Shown: piece after piece, positions 54,682-63,866 of the stretch
How the letters are laid out: the number at the start of each line of letters is the position of its first letter
How positions within the stretch are numbered: position 1 is the first letter of the stretch
Assembly (NCBI RefSeq): GCF_012847335.1
Contig: NZ_JABBDX010000007.1
Span: 80,968 to 144,967 of the forward strand
Source: Psychrobacter sp. MF31
GTDB taxonomy: Bacteria > Pseudomonadota > Gammaproteobacteria > Pseudomonadales > Moraxellaceae
Direction of reading: 5' to 3'
Length of the DNA: 64,000 nucleotides
Translations under genes and position numbers: made by a program
The notes under the pieces: generated by a model
Seen by the model: the letters and a program-made list of their open reading frames with translations, nothing else
What the model was told of the DNA's origin: nothing
Database searches by the model: none

Positions 54682-56064
54682 TTAGCTTTTATCATGGGCA
54701 GTTGGGTAGCGTGCAAAAATCAGCGAGCCGTTGGTACCACCAAAGCCAAAGCTGTTGGATACGGCATAATTTAGGTTATCAACTTTACGTGAAGTGTTGG
54801 CAACGTAATCAAGGTTGCAGCCGTCCTCCAAATTTTCTAAATTGATGGTCGGTGGAACGTACTGATCTTGCAAGGCTTTGATGGTAAAAATCGCTTCAAT
54901 ACCGCCTGCTGCACCAAGTAAGTGACCGGTCATCGATTTGGTTGAGCTGACTAAAATGGTGTCTTTAACCGGCGCAAATACCGTTTCAATGGCGATGGAT
55001 TCGGCAACGTCGCCGGCGGGCGTGCTGGTACCGTGAGCGTTAACATAGCCGACAACGTCAGGGTTGATTCCGGCGTCATTTAAAGCATTAGTCATGGCGC
55101 GAGCGGCGCCGCGACCATCTTCAGGGGGCGCGGTGATGTGGCTTGCGTCATCACTCATACCAAAGCCAACCAGCTCTGCCAAAATAGTCGCGCCGCGAGC
55201 TTTGGCGTGGGCAAGGCTTTCTAATACCAAAACGCCGGCGCCATCGCCTAACACAAAGCCGTCGCGGTCTTTGTCAAAAGGTCTTGATGCGCGAGTTGGC
55301 TCGTCGTTTCGCGTCGATAGCGCGTGCATGGCGCCAAATCCTGCCATCCCAAGTGGGCTTGAGCCTTTTTCGCTGCCGCCTGCCAGCATCACATCAGCAT
55401 CGCCATAAGCAATCAAGCGCGCGGCAAGACCAATCGCGTGAGTTGCGGTGGTGCAAGCCGTGGCGGTGGCAAGGTTAGGACCTTTTAAATCGTGTTTGAT
55501 AGCGACCAGTCCGGCTGCCATATTCACAATTGAGCCGGGGATAATAAACGGCGAAACTTTTTTCGCGCCTTTATTACTCAAGGTGTCGCAGCTGTTCTCA
55601 ATGGTTTGGATGCCGCCAATTCCTGAGCCTAAAATAATGCCAAAGCGTTCAGGATTAACGCCTTGAACCGGCGCGTCAGTAGCGCTGACCTCGTCGATAA
55701 ATCCGGCATCTTTTAATGCCATTGCGGCAGCTGCGATACCATAATGCATAAATTCATCATAGCGGCGGGCGTCTTTGGCATTCATAAATGCTTTCACGTC
55801 AAAGTCTTTAACCGTTCCGGCAATGCGCGCGCGAAAATCTGAAGCATCAAAATGCTCAATGTGGCGGATGCCGCTTTCGCCATTTAAAAGCCGCTCCCAA
55901 GTGCTTGCCACATCAAGCCCAAGCGGCGTAATTGCGCCCATTCCGGTGACTACCACCCGCATCTCATCGGGGCGCTCAAAATGTGGCGGCTTTTGGCGAG
56001 AAAACGGCGACGTTGCCGGCGCATCTTTGGTAGAAAAATCGAGAGTTGGGCTGATCTGGCTCAT
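54682..56064 (-). CDS. fabF: 3-oxoacyl-[acyl-carrier-protein] synthase II
   Basis: 460 residues from ATG 56064 (ribosome binding site AGGAC). It condenses malonyl-ACP with acyl-ACP in fatty acid elongation. The Cys-His-His site is intact: ATACTTATHAIG, NAHGTSTPAGD and STKSMTGHLLGAAGG. The family core starts at MRVVVTGMGAITPLGLD, so 34 residues precede it (SPTLDFSTKDAPATSPFSRQ and more), and translation may really start at that inner ATG. Not next to acpP or fabG; gene stands alone on the minus strand. Confidence 0.92.
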   Translation of the reverse strand: MSQISPTLDFSTKDAPATSPFSRQKPPHFERPDEMRVVVTGMGAITPLGLDVASTWERLLNGESGIRHIEHFDASDFRARIAGTVKDFDVKAFMNAKDARRYDEFMHYGIAAAAMALKDAGFIDEVSATDAPVQGVNPERFGIILGSGIGGIQTIENSCDTLSNKGAKKVSPFIIPGSIVNMAAGLVAIKHDLKGPNLATATACTTATHAIGLAARLIAYGDADVMLAGGSEKGSSPLGMAGFGAMHALSTRNDEPTRASRPFDKDRDGFVLGDGAGVLVLESLAHAKARGATILAELVGFGMSDDASHITAPPEDGRGAARAMTNALNDAGINPDVVGYVNAHGTSTPAGDVAESIAIETVFAPVKDTILVSSTKSMTGHLLGAAGGIEAIFTIKALQDQYVPPTINLENLEDGCNLDYVANTSRKVDNLNYAVSNSFGFGGTNGSLIFARYPTAHDKS

Positions 56065-56235
56065 GCAAAGTGTCCTATTTGGTTGCAACTTTATCAAAAG
56101 ATTGACGCTTGCTGTAGTTATAGCGTTATCTTGGTCTTTTGGCAACCATTATAAAACACATAAGTGAACGGCTGTAAACTTAAATCAAAAGATAGTTTGT
56201 TTTTTTGGTAACTGTGCCTAAAAATAATAAGACCA

Positions 56236-57552
56236 TTAAGCAAAACAAACCTGACCTAACACCACCTTTTTAGTGGCGCCAGTGACTGCCGGTAAATTGC
56301 TCGTTTCCCCCATCAGCGATTGTTTTGCCAGCCAAGCAAAGGCGACCGCTTCCACCCAAGTTGGCGCAAGTCCAAGCGCGTCGGTGGTGAATACCGTGCA
56401 ATTTGGCAAATTGGCTTGCAAGCGGCTTAATAAATAACCGTTTAACGCGCCACCACCGCAAACATAAATGGCAGCTTGGCTATCCGGATATTTTTCAATA
56501 AATGGTAAAATCTGAGCGCTGCTGCTTTTTGCGGTTAATTCCACAAGGGTTGCTTGAACATCGGCAGGTGCGAGCGGCTCAGGATTGTTTTTGACAGGAT
56601 TACTGTTAACAAAACGGCTGATCTCATCTTCAAGCCAAGCTAAATTAAACTCCTCGCGACCGGTACTTTTAGGAAAGGATTTGGCAAAAAACGAGTGCGC
56701 TAGCAGTTGCTCAAGTAGTGGCGCAATAATTTGACCGGACTTTGCCCAAGCCCCATCTTTATCATAAGGTTTGCCCAAATGCTGTTGAACCCAAGCATCC
56801 ATTAACATATTTGCAGGACCCGTATCAAAACCAACGACGTCACCATTCGGTGGTAACACGGTAATATTGGCAATGCCGCCCAAATTGAGCAAAATTCGCA
56901 GCTCATCTGTTTTAGCAAATAGCGCCTGATGAACTGCCGGAACGAGCGGCGCACCTTGACCACCAACTGCCAAATCACGGCGACGAAAGTCACTCACCAC
57001 GCTGACTCCTGTCCGCTCAGCAATGATGCTTGAATCAATCAATTGCAAACTAAAGCCAAAGTTTGGGCGGTGGCGAACCGTCTGACCATGACAGCCAATC
57101 GCTAAAATATCCTCGGCGCTGATTTTTGCTTGCTCAAGCAGCCTATTGACCACTTCACTGGCAAATTCACTATATTGCGAGCTTGCCAGCCCAAACCAAT
57201 CAAGCTCACTGGCGTTTTTTGGCTCGTTTTCTTGCGCGGTAAGCTGATTTGTGCCATCAGGCAAACTTAACGCAAGCAAGATGTCGCGAAGCCGTGGCGG
57301 AAAATCTTGGCTGATGGTCGCGATTAATTTTAGCGGTTTGTCGCTACGGTTTTGTTTGTCATTATTGTCATCAAATTGGCAAATTACCGCATCCATACCA
57401 TCAAGGCTCGTCCCCGACATCATGCCGATATAAAAGCCGTTATCGAAGCTTTCAAATAATGACGCTGACAAATCCGTCTCAAATTCAGGCAAAAGGGCGG
57501 CTATTTCATCAGAACAAAGATTCAGATTTGACCCCAAGCTTGGGTTACTCAT
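56236..57552 (-). CDS. anmK: Anhydro-N-acetylmuramic acid kinase
   Basis: 438 residues; usual length is about 370-390. It converts anhydro-MurNAc from peptidoglycan recycling to MurNAc-6-phosphate. The signature GMMSGTSLDGMDAVIC begins at about 42, with GCHGQTVRHRP, the active-site DFRRRDLAVGGQGAPLVP, NLGGIANI, GFDTGPANMLMD and CGGGALNGYLL. An N-terminal extension of about 40 residues precedes the core. Divergent from tyrS, as in most gammaproteobacteria. Confidence 0.94.
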   Translation of the reverse strand: MSNPSLGSNLNLCSDEIAALLPEFETDLSASLFESFDNGFYIGMMSGTSLDGMDAVICQFDDNNDKQNRSDKPLKLIATISQDFPPRLRDILLALSLPDGTNQLTAQENEPKNASELDWFGLASSQYSEFASEVVNRLLEQAKISAEDILAIGCHGQTVRHRPNFGFSLQLIDSSIIAERTGVSVVSDFRRRDLAVGGQGAPLVPAVHQALFAKTDELRILLNLGGIANITVLPPNGDVVGFDTGPANMLMDAWVQQHLGKPYDKDGAWAKSGQIIAPLLEQLLAHSFFAKSFPKSTGREEFNLAWLEDEISRFVNSNPVKNNPEPLAPADVQATLVELTAKSSSAQILPFIEKYPDSQAAIYVCGGGALNGYLLSRLQANLPNCTVFTTDALGLAPTWVEAVAFAWLAKQSLMGETSNLPAVTGATKKVVLGQVCFA

Positions 57553-57657
57553 GGCAATTTACCTTAAAAAACGCTACTATATCTGCCAAATTTTAGCATT
57601 TTTTTATCAGCGCAATCCCTTATTTTCACAATCCCAACGACCGTCAAAGAGAGTACC

Positions 57658-58863
57658 ATGACCGAATTGACCTTAGAAGACCAGCTGGCAGTCATCCAAC
57701 GCGGAACGCAAGAAATCTTATCCACCGAGGACTTGGTCGCCAAGCTGAAGCAAAACCGACCGCTGCGAATCAAAGCCGGATTTGACCCCACCGCCCCTGA
57801 TTTGCACTTAGGTCATACGGTTTTGATTAATAAGCTCAAGCATTTTCAAGATTTAGGTCATGAGATTTACTTTTTAATTGGCGACTATACCGCCAAAATC
57901 GGCGACCCCTCCGGCAAAAACGCCACTCGCCCGCCATTGACCGACGAGCAAATTAAGCTTAATGCCAAAACTTACGCTGAGCAGGTGTTTAAGATTTTGG
58001 ACAAAGACAAAACCCGAGTGGTGTTCAACTCCGAATGGTTTAGCAACATGAGCGCCGCTGACATGATTCAGCTTGCCAGTCAGCAAACCGTCTCACGGAT
58101 GCTTGAGCGCGACGACTTTGCCAAGCGCTACGCCTCACAAACGCCGATTTCCATTCACGAGTTTTTATACCCGCTGGTTCAAGGTTACGATTCCATCGCG
58201 CTTAAAGCCGACGTTGAGCTTGGCGGCACGGACCAAACGTTTAACTTACTTATGGGTCGCACCTTACAAGGTCGCTACGGTCAAGAGCCGCAAGTTTGTA
58301 TTACCGTGCCGATTTTGGAAGGCTTGGACGGCGTTAATAAAATGTCAAAATCGCTTGGTAACTATGTCGCCATCGATGACGCTCCGGGTGCGATGTACCA
58401 AAAAATCCTATCCATGCCGGACACGCTGATTCGTCGTTATTTTGAGTTTTTAAGCTTTAAGCCGATGAAGGACGTTGAAGCGTTAATGCTTGAGATGGAA
58501 AACGGTCGCAATCCGCAAGAAATCAAGCGCATTTTAGCCGAAGAGTTAATTGAGCGATTTCATGGCGCAGAAGCTGCCGCAAGCGCTCACAAATCTGCGG
58601 GCAATGTGTTAGCCGATGGCGAGCTTCCCGTTGATTTGCCCGAAGTCACCCTTGATTTGGACGGTCAAGACGCCTTATTTATCGCTCAAGTGCTTAACCA
58701 AGCAGGGCTTGCCAAAAATAGCTCCTCGGCAAAAGATATGCTCAAGCGCGGCGCGGTCAAAGTTGACGGCGAAGTGGTTGATGCCGGATTTAGCTTAACC
58801 AGCGGTCAATCGGTCGTCATTCAAGCCGGAAAAAAGGCATTTGCCAAGGTGATGGTTGCTTAA
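57658..58863 (+). CDS. tyrS: Tyrosine-tRNA ligase
   Basis: 401 residues, class I. The HIGH-type motif is PDLHLGHT and the KMSKS motif is [23 protein letters not shown] opens the fold. An S4 RNA-binding domain ends the protein ([20 protein letters not shown]). This matches the TyrRS-S4 form without the long C-terminus. The ribosome binding site is AAGAGAG, six bases before the ATG. A terminator follows. Confidence 0.97.
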   Translation: MTELTLEDQLAVIQRGTQEILSTEDLVAKLKQNRPLRIKAGFDPTAPDLHLGHTVLINKLKHFQDLGHEIYFLIGDYTAKIGDPSGKNATRPPLTDEQIKLNAKTYAEQVFKILDKDKTRVVFNSEWFSNMSAADMIQLASQQTVSRMLERDDFAKRYASQTPISIHEFLYPLVQGYDSIALKADVELGGTDQTFNLLMGRTLQGRYGQEPQVCITVPILEGLDGVNKMSKSLGNYVAIDDAPGAMYQKILSMPDTLIRRYFEFLSFKPMKDVEALMLEMENGRNPQEIKRILAEELIERFHGAEAAASAHKSAGNVLADGELPVDLPEVTLDLDGQDALFIAQVLNQAGLAKNSSSAKDMLKRGAVKVDGEVVDAGFSLTSGQSVVIQAGKKAFAKVMVA

Positions 58864-58874
58864 TTTGCTGAAAA

Positions 58875-58914
58875 AAATAAGGTCGGAAAAGACAAAATTT
58901 TCGACCTTATTTAT
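58875..58914 (+). terminator. Terminator after tyrS
   Basis: AAATAAGGTC pairs with GACCTTATTT, continued by GAAAA / TTTTC after a one-base bulge; loop GACAAAA. Confidence 0.75.
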
Positions 58915-58956
58915 CATTTAAGCCGTTATCTAAATTGTTCAAAATAAGCTAAAGCT

Positions 58957-59190
58957 ATGTCTGAAATAAAAACCGTTCCTCAAGGCATTTATCGTCATTA
59001 TAAAGGCAACCTCTACCAAGTCTTGCACACAGCACAGCATTCCGAAACCGAAGAGGCGCTCGTCATTTATCGTTGTCTTTATGGCGAGTTTGACGTTTGG
59101 GCGCGACCGCTGTCGATGTTTACAGAAACGGTAATGGTTGATGGTAAAGAAGTGCCACGGTTTGAAATGATTAAAGCTTTGGCGGATTAA
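58957..59190 (+). CDS. DUF1653 domain protein
   Basis: 77 residues, single domain. The family pattern is complete: PQGIYRHYKGNLYQVLHTAQ, then EEALVIYRCLYGEFDVWARP, FTETVMVDGKEVPRF. It is a small SH3-like beta-barrel family of unknown function, widespread in bacteria. A single gene after tyrS with its terminator. Confidence 0.85.
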   Translation: MSEIKTVPQGIYRHYKGNLYQVLHTAQHSETEEALVIYRCLYGEFDVWARPLSMFTETVMVDGKEVPRFEMIKALAD

Positions 59191-59313
59191 GATCTAACAA
59201 GCCGCGTTATTGTTTGATATTCTATCAGTTCCATGATCACAGACTGTTTTAAATGGTCTGTTATTTCATTTACAGGCGTGATGCTTGGTTCTTTTGGGGT
59301 ATACACATAGAAC

Positions 59314-59643
59314 CTATTGAAATAGCTTATCTAGTTTTGCGACAGCATTATCATATTCTTTGCCTGGATCTAGAAATGCTGCTTTAAATGAATAGTAATC
59401 TGCTAAAAAATCCAATGAGCATCCACCTAAAGATTTTGCTTTTTCCATAAGCTTCATTCTAGAATCAAAAGGTATATACCATAAGTCATCTTCTAATAAG
59501 CACTTAACTAACATATCAACATCGGAGCATTCTTCTACTGCTTTGTCAAAGCTACTTAGAACATCTCTCCACGTCCCAATATCTGCATTTACTTCCGCTT
59601 CGTACATCTCCCTAATTTTTGCGCTAATTCTACAGATATTCAT
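59314..59643 (-). CDS. Unrecognised small helical protein in an AT-rich patch
   Basis: 109 residues from ATG 59643; a 15-bp duplication adds a second in-frame start (GTG 59658) giving 114 residues. No signal peptide or membrane segment. Mostly helical (EMYEAEVNADIGTWRDVL, DMLVKCLLEDDLWYIP, LADYYSFKAAFLD), with clustered acidic residues and a DxxAV repeat at the end. It follows the 149-aa gene after 29 bases on the same strand. The AT-rich base use differs from the flanking genes. Size, charge and pairing suggest an immunity-protein type of gene; I do not recognise the family. Confidence 0.6.
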   Translation of the reverse strand: MNICRISAKIREMYEAEVNADIGTWRDVLSSFDKAVEECSDVDMLVKCLLEDDLWYIPFDSRMKLMEKAKSLGGCSLDFLADYYSFKAAFLDPGKEYDNAVAKLDKLFQ

Positions 59644-59656
59644 TCTACAGATATTC
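59627..59656. repeat. 15-bp tandem duplication at a gene start
   Basis: ATTCTACAGATATTC occurs twice head to tail. It encodes MNICR twice and doubles the possible start of the gene at 59314. Confidence 0.9.
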
Positions 59657-59672
59657 ACTTATACATAGGTTA

Positions 59673-60122
59673 TTAAGAAATCAAAATTTTTTGGCAATCA
59701 TTGAGAAAATCCTCTAAAAATAATTTAAAAGCACTTGCTCTAACGGAAAAATCCAAACCCAAATCGTATCCTGTAATTTGGCTGTTTGTATAAACCCCGA
59801 CAGGCACTCTTAGGTTGATAAACAATAAATCGTCATTTGATTTAAAGATATCCATAGTGAAGAACATATCGATAGGATAGATAGAAAAAACTATTTCATC
59901 CTCCTCTGCAAACTGAGCTAAATTATCAAGCTTTGTAATTTGTCTTTTTAGATAGGTTATATTCTCATATGATATATATCTATCTACTTCATTAACATTT
60001 TTGAAATCCAAACATAGCAGCTCTGTTTTTACTTTAAAGTTGCACATTACACCAAGCTCATTATAAGAAACTGGTGCAAGCTCAATAGCTATATTTTTGT
60101 TACAATTGACCAAGTTACTCAT
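59673..60122 (-). CDS. Unrecognised protein, possibly WapI-like immunity fold
   Basis: 149 residues, no signal peptide. The pattern is a beta-rich centre (VMCNFKVKTELLCLDF, EIVFSIYPIDMFFTMDIF, LLFINLRVPVGVYT) followed by a C-terminal helix (ASAFKLFLEDFLNDCQ). This order of strands then a helix, with FLEDFL near the end, resembles WapI-type immunity proteins of contact-dependent toxins, but no toxin gene is in reach. AT-rich compared with its neighbours. Start ATG 60122 without a clear ribosome binding site. Confidence 0.6.
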   Translation of the reverse strand: MSNLVNCNKNIAIELAPVSYNELGVMCNFKVKTELLCLDFKNVNEVDRYISYENITYLKRQITKLDNLAQFAEEDEIVFSIYPIDMFFTMDIFKSNDDLLFINLRVPVGVYTNSQITGYDLGLDFSVRASAFKLFLEDFLNDCQKILIS

Positions 60123-60460
60123 TTTGATTGCTCTTAAAAATGAATTATGATGACTACTATTATAGTAACTGCCAAGTTACCTGTTAAGTCATTTAATACA
60201 AGTAGCAGTAATGCGTCTCAACGTCGGAAATATTTCTTCATGTACATCATAAAGTACAATGCCGTTACTTTAATAATTCAAACTATTGATATTATTAGCC
60301 TGTAGCCTAGAGTTCAAATCCTAACTAGGAAAGCGAGCCTTCTAAACACACTAAGACTGCCCGAATCACCCAAACCTTTTATATGATTAGCCTAAATATC
60401 TATGAATTTGTTTTAAATGAGATTGAGTGATGACAAAAGGCAGTCTTTTTTAAAGCCCAT
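60123..60460. other. 338-base AT-rich gap next to the small-gene patch
   Basis: No gene. It contains a 6-bp palindrome (GTAACT / AGTTAC, 60165-60180 region), a tRNA-T-arm-like stretch at 60313 that does not pair, and a wide inverted repeat (60353-60361 with 60439-60447). It may be the scar of a past insertion. Confidence 0.45.
60353..60447. repeat. Wide inverted repeat at the border of the AT-rich patch
   Basis: AAGACTGCC (60353-60361) and GGCAGTCTT (60439-60447) are exact complements, supported by ATCAC (60364-60368) and GTGAT (60427-60431). The right arm is followed by four T on the plus strand. The intervening 77 bases are unstructured by eye. Confidence 0.6.
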
Positions 60461-61357
60461 TTACTGCCAAAGCTTCGCGTAACTGGCATCACTAATATCC
60501 GCAATATCAAGCTCATTGAGCATTGACCGCAGCTCCGACCAGCGATTGGCATCCGGTGCAATCGGCGTTACCAAGCGCTTGAGCGTATCTTTAATGATGT
60601 CGTCCATGAGCGCAGACGGCGAATCTTCGGTAAAGCTGTAATAAATCTCGCAAGCCTTTTTAACATCCCCAACGCAAAGCTGAGTCATCTCATTAGTGAT
60701 CTGAACAAATTTATCAATCGCGGCTGATTTTTGCTCGTAAATGCTGTGCGTCGTCATCAGCTCAAGCGCCGAAAAATTGGGGTAGGGCGACACATTTTGG
60801 TCGATAAAGGTAAAATCAAGCCCCAAATACTTAGCTTCAACGCCCTCAAAATTGTAAAAACACAGCCAAGCACCATCAAAGTCGCCATTGTCATCGCCAT
60901 GCTCTAAATGATGCAAATGCTGAAAGTCCGTTTCCACAAATTCAACGTGTTTTTCGTCAAGCTCAAAGCCATTTTGTTTGGCATAGCGCTTAAGGATTTC
61001 AAAGCCGATTTTATTAGTAATCGGATTTGCCGCAGGGGTGGTGATGCGAATGGGCTGATTTTGTTCAAGTTTTTTCATGCTGCTGGTTTTCATCAGCACG
61101 CCGCCATCAGTCACAAAAAAGCAGCCAAGCGCCTTTAAATCGGCAAAATAATGCTCAAATAAATGAATCGGCTCGTTCACGTGCAAATCAATCGCGCCCG
61201 ATTGCAACTCGCTAAAGCCATCGTAATGCTCGTCAGGCTCAATCATGTGAATATCAAGACCGGCGTTTTTATACGCTCCGGTGTGAATTCCAGCGATAAA
61301 CGGCAGGTGGTCTGGGTTTAAAAACCATTCTAAAGTGAGCGTCAGCTTGGTAGTCAT
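60461..61357 (-). CDS. NMT1/THI5-like protein without signal peptide
   Basis: 298 residues. The opening TLTLEWFLNPDHLPFIAGIH, IEPDEHYDGFSELQSGAIDL and the block NEPIHLFEHYFADLKALG match periplasmic substrate-binding proteins of the NMT1/THI5-like family. It has no signal peptide and no ABC permease or ATPase beside it, so a cytoplasmic protein is more likely than a transporter part. The Ile-His of EPIH lines up with the catalytic His of yeast THI5 (pyridoxal phosphate-consuming HMP-P synthase), but the PLP-binding Lys just before it is Asn here. Ribosome binding site AAGGA before the ATG. Confidence 0.75.
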   Translation of the reverse strand: MTTKLTLTLEWFLNPDHLPFIAGIHTGAYKNAGLDIHMIEPDEHYDGFSELQSGAIDLHVNEPIHLFEHYFADLKALGCFFVTDGGVLMKTSSMKKLEQNQPIRITTPAANPITNKIGFEILKRYAKQNGFELDEKHVEFVETDFQHLHHLEHGDDNGDFDGAWLCFYNFEGVEAKYLGLDFTFIDQNVSPYPNFSALELMTTHSIYEQKSAAIDKFVQITNEMTQLCVGDVKKACEIYYSFTEDSPSALMDDIIKDTLKRLVTPIAPDANRWSELRSMLNELDIADISDASYAKLWQ

Positions 61358-61381
61358 TGTTATCCTTAAAGTTTATTGTTC

Positions 61382-61429
61382 GTTGTTATCAAGTCGCGTT
61401 GTTATCAAATCGCATGGTTATAAAATCAG
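61382..61429 (-). promoter_or_regulatory. Three 16-bp direct repeats upstream of the THI5-like gene
   Basis: Read on the minus strand: CTGATTTTATAACCAT, GCGATTTGATAACAAC and GCGACTTGATAACAAC, head to tail. The last two differ at one base; the first is diverged (11 of 16 match). They end 24 bases before the start codon. A possible operator array or a local duplication. Confidence 0.55.
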
Positions 61430-61528
61430 CTTGCAAACCATAGCACAGTTTAACTTATGACAAGTTAGTGATAACGTTAATAAGGCTCGCAAAAAAGCTA
61501 AGCCAAATTGCCGTCAAAGGAGATCATC

Positions 61529-62164
61529 ATGCCGCCGTCATCATTGCCGACACTTCCCAATCTTGACGATAAGTTGTATCCGCAGTCATGGCAAAATCAA
61601 ATTGTTGCGACGCCGACCGAGCTATTAATAGCAATGATTTGCGGTCAAATTGACATTGACGCGGACGATTTTGCAAAACGGCTACTCGCCAACAAAACCT
61701 ATCAAGATTGGGTCAATTTCACCGTCTTTGGCAGCTATATTCAGCGTAGTTTTGCCGCCTTTTATCAGCAAACTGAGGACAGCTTTAACCAAGATTTACC
61801 CGCGATTTTTTATCGCGAGCTGAAACGCCACGCTCAATATTTACCGCTCAATCAAACCTTATTTTTTGCCGGAAATTTGCCAAAAACCACAAGACAAAAT
61901 AAGCTGTTATTTACCACGCTTAACCCTGCCACCGCCATTTTAGACGCGCAAAACCTTAGCCAAGCTGCAACTCCCGTCATTATTAATCAAATCAAGGTTA
62001 CCGGAAAAACCGTTGCCGCCTTTGCCGTCCGCCATAACAAACGAACGCGCGAGCGGCTAAAAAGTCAGGTATTGATTTTAGACTTTCAGCAGCTAAGATT
62101 GGTTAAAGAAGATATTATCGACGCAGATTTGACCTATTGTTTAAATACGTATGACATCAAATAA
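61529..62164 (+). CDS. Unrecognised protein with a possible ADP-ribosyltransferase-like fold
   Basis: 211 residues from the ATG at 61529, six bases after an AAGGAG ribosome binding site. There is no signal peptide or membrane segment. The N-terminal half is helical (NQIVATPTELLIAMICGQ, SYIQRSFAAFYQQT). The second half reads LNQTLFFAGNLP, LLFTTLNPATAILDA and VIINQIKVTGKTVAAFAV, ending SQVLILD. This order of strands, with a T-x-x-x-x-A turn and a Glu (TRERLKSQV) near the last strand, resembles ADP-ribosyltransferase folds, but the key Arg of the first strand is not seen. The resemblance is by eye only. Confidence 0.6.
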   Translation: MPPSSLPTLPNLDDKLYPQSWQNQIVATPTELLIAMICGQIDIDADDFAKRLLANKTYQDWVNFTVFGSYIQRSFAAFYQQTEDSFNQDLPAIFYRELKRHAQYLPLNQTLFFAGNLPKTTRQNKLLFTTLNPATAILDAQNLSQAATPVIINQIKVTGKTVAAFAVRHNKRTRERLKSQVLILDFQQLRLVKEDIIDADLTYCLNTYDIK

Positions 62165-62229
62165 AGGCAAATAAAAAACGCCAACCAAGTTTTGATTGAC
62201 GTTCAACTATTAAGCTAAATTAAGAAAAG

Positions 62230-62880
62230 TTAATGGGTATCGTGGGTTTTTGTGCCAAAAATTTTATCACCGGCATCACCAAGCCCCGGAATGATATAGC
62301 CATGCTCATCCAAATGGCTATCAAGCGCGGCGGTATAAATGGTCACGTCCGGATGCGCCTCATTTACCAAGCGAACGCCCTCAGGAGCAGCAACCAAAAC
62401 GAGCGCCTTAATATTGTTGCAGCCATGTTTTTTGAGCATATCAATGGTCGCGACCATTGAGCCGCCAGTTGCCAGCATCGGGTCAATAATCAGCGCCGGA
62501 CGCTTGTCCATATGGCTGACAAATTTTTCAAAAAACGGCACTGGCTGAAGCGTTTTTTCATCGCGCTGAAGTCCCACCACCGAGATTTTTGCGGTTGGAA
62601 TCAAATCTAAAACCCCGTCAAGCATCCCAAGCCCTGCGCGCAAAATCGGCACGACCGTCACCGTTTTACCGATGATTTGCTCACCCGTAATTTCCCCGCA
62701 CCAGCCTTGCATCGGAAACGTTTCCACCCCAAAATCGCGGCTTGCCTCATACGCCATCAATCGCGCAAGCTCTTTGGTCAGCGTCCGAAACTTATAAGTG
62801 CTACAATCTTTTTCCCGCATTAAGCTCAGCTTATGGCGCACTAAAGGATGGTCAATTACCGTAATATTTAAGTCACTCAT
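62230..62880 (-). CDS. upp: Uracil phosphoribosyltransferase
   Basis: 216 residues from ATG 62880 (GAGAG ribosome binding site); the frame extends upstream to 62955 without family match. It converts uracil and PRPP to UMP. PRPP site: [20 protein letters not shown] (shortened), with [15 protein letters not shown] and the C-terminal [16 protein letters not shown], all standard. Divergent from the glycosylase-family gene, with starts 67 bases apart. No uraA permease is beside it. Confidence 0.95.
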   Translation of the reverse strand: MSDLNITVIDHPLVRHKLSLMREKDCSTYKFRTLTKELARLMAYEASRDFGVETFPMQGWCGEITGEQIIGKTVTVVPILRAGLGMLDGVLDLIPTAKISVVGLQRDEKTLQPVPFFEKFVSHMDKRPALIIDPMLATGGSMVATIDMLKKHGCNNIKALVLVAAPEGVRLVNEAHPDVTIYTAALDSHLDEHGYIIPGLGDAGDKIFGTKTHDTH

Positions 62881-62947
62881 GAGCACTCTCTTGGTTTTTG
62901 GTCGTGTGCTATGATAGCAAAAAACAGCTTTTTTGCGGGAGAAAATC

Positions 62948-63649
62948 ATGACCAAACGCCCATTAGAACAAAATGATATGAATAACGGTTTAAGCCAAAA
63001 AAATAATCAAGCAAATGACTTAATAATCACTGAGCAACATTCAAATTTGCCCATCGAAACGCATCCGTTTACGCCCGTTCTACCACCAAATGCCACCGTC
63101 ATGATGATGGGGACGTTCCCGCCAACTTCCGATAAATGGGCAATGCGCTTTCATTATCCCAATTTTTATAATGACATGTGGCGCATTTACGGCCGCGTGT
63201 TTTTTGATGACGCCGACCATTTTCGCGTTGGGAACGAAAAGCATTTTGACCCCGAACGCATCCGCGCCTTTTTATGTGAGCGCGGCATCGCCCTTTGCCC
63301 AAGCGTCCGGCAGGCCATCCGCGAAACCGGAAACGCCTCCGACAAACACTTAACCGTCGTTACCCCTGTCGATTTGCCAACTATCCTACCGCAAGTGCCA
63401 AACGTCACCACCTTATTTACCACCGGCGGTAAAGCCACCGAAACCCTAATCGGTCTACTTGACGAGCCACTCCCCAAATCAAAATACCCAAAAACCAACC
63501 AAAGCATCGCGTTTCCTTATCATACCCCGAGCATTGAGCGCCAACTGACTTTATATCGGCTGCCTTCCACCTCACGAGCTTACCCGTTAGCCCTTGATAA
63601 AAAGGTCGCCGCTTATAAAGATTTTTTTGAAAAAATGGGCAAACTATAA
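62948..63649 (+). CDS. Uracil-DNA glycosylase-superfamily protein
   Basis: 233 residues from ATG 62948 (GGGAG ribosome binding site). The superfamily fold is recognised from [20 protein letters not shown] (active-site loop, shortened here), [13 protein letters not shown] and the late loop [12 protein letters not shown]. It acts on damaged or mismatched bases by analogy with the UDG/MUG group; the motifs are not those of classical Ung (GQDPYH, HPSPLS). An Asn/Gln-rich N-terminal extension of about 40 residues precedes the domain. Confidence 0.75.
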   Translation: MTKRPLEQNDMNNGLSQKNNQANDLIITEQHSNLPIETHPFTPVLPPNATVMMMGTFPPTSDKWAMRFHYPNFYNDMWRIYGRVFFDDADHFRVGNEKHFDPERIRAFLCERGIALCPSVRQAIRETGNASDKHLTVVTPVDLPTILPQVPNVTTLFTTGGKATETLIGLLDEPLPKSKYPKTNQSIAFPYHTPSIERQLTLYRLPSTSRAYPLALDKKVAAYKDFFEKMGKL

Positions 63650-63730
63650 AGACAGTGAAAGGGGAATGATGATAGAATAATAGTGAAATCAATACTTTAT
63701 AAATTAATTCAAATATTTTTCAAATAACGC

Positions 63731-63758
63731 TTGACCTGCTCTCAAACTTCTCTATAAT
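63731..63758 (+). promoter_or_regulatory. Strong promoter, probable rRNA P1
   Basis: TTGACC (63731-63736), 16-bp spacer, TATAAT (63753-63758), followed by ACGCCCCCACAAGG. The GC-rich discriminator next to the -10 box is typical of stringently controlled stable-RNA promoters. Confidence 0.7.
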
Positions 63759-63866
63759 ACGCCCCCACAAGGACGGAAGTTGGCAGCGAAAGCCGCTGAT
63801 CGTTTTAAAGGGTTTGAATTGCCAAGCGCGATTTAAATTAACTTTTAAAAAGAATTAAAAAACTTC

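Noticed and set aside
60311-60332. A tRNA T-arm-like stretch (TTCAAAT with flanking bases) in the AT-rich gap
   Set aside because: The flanking bases do not pair into a T stem, and no acceptor, D or anticodon arm can be built around it.
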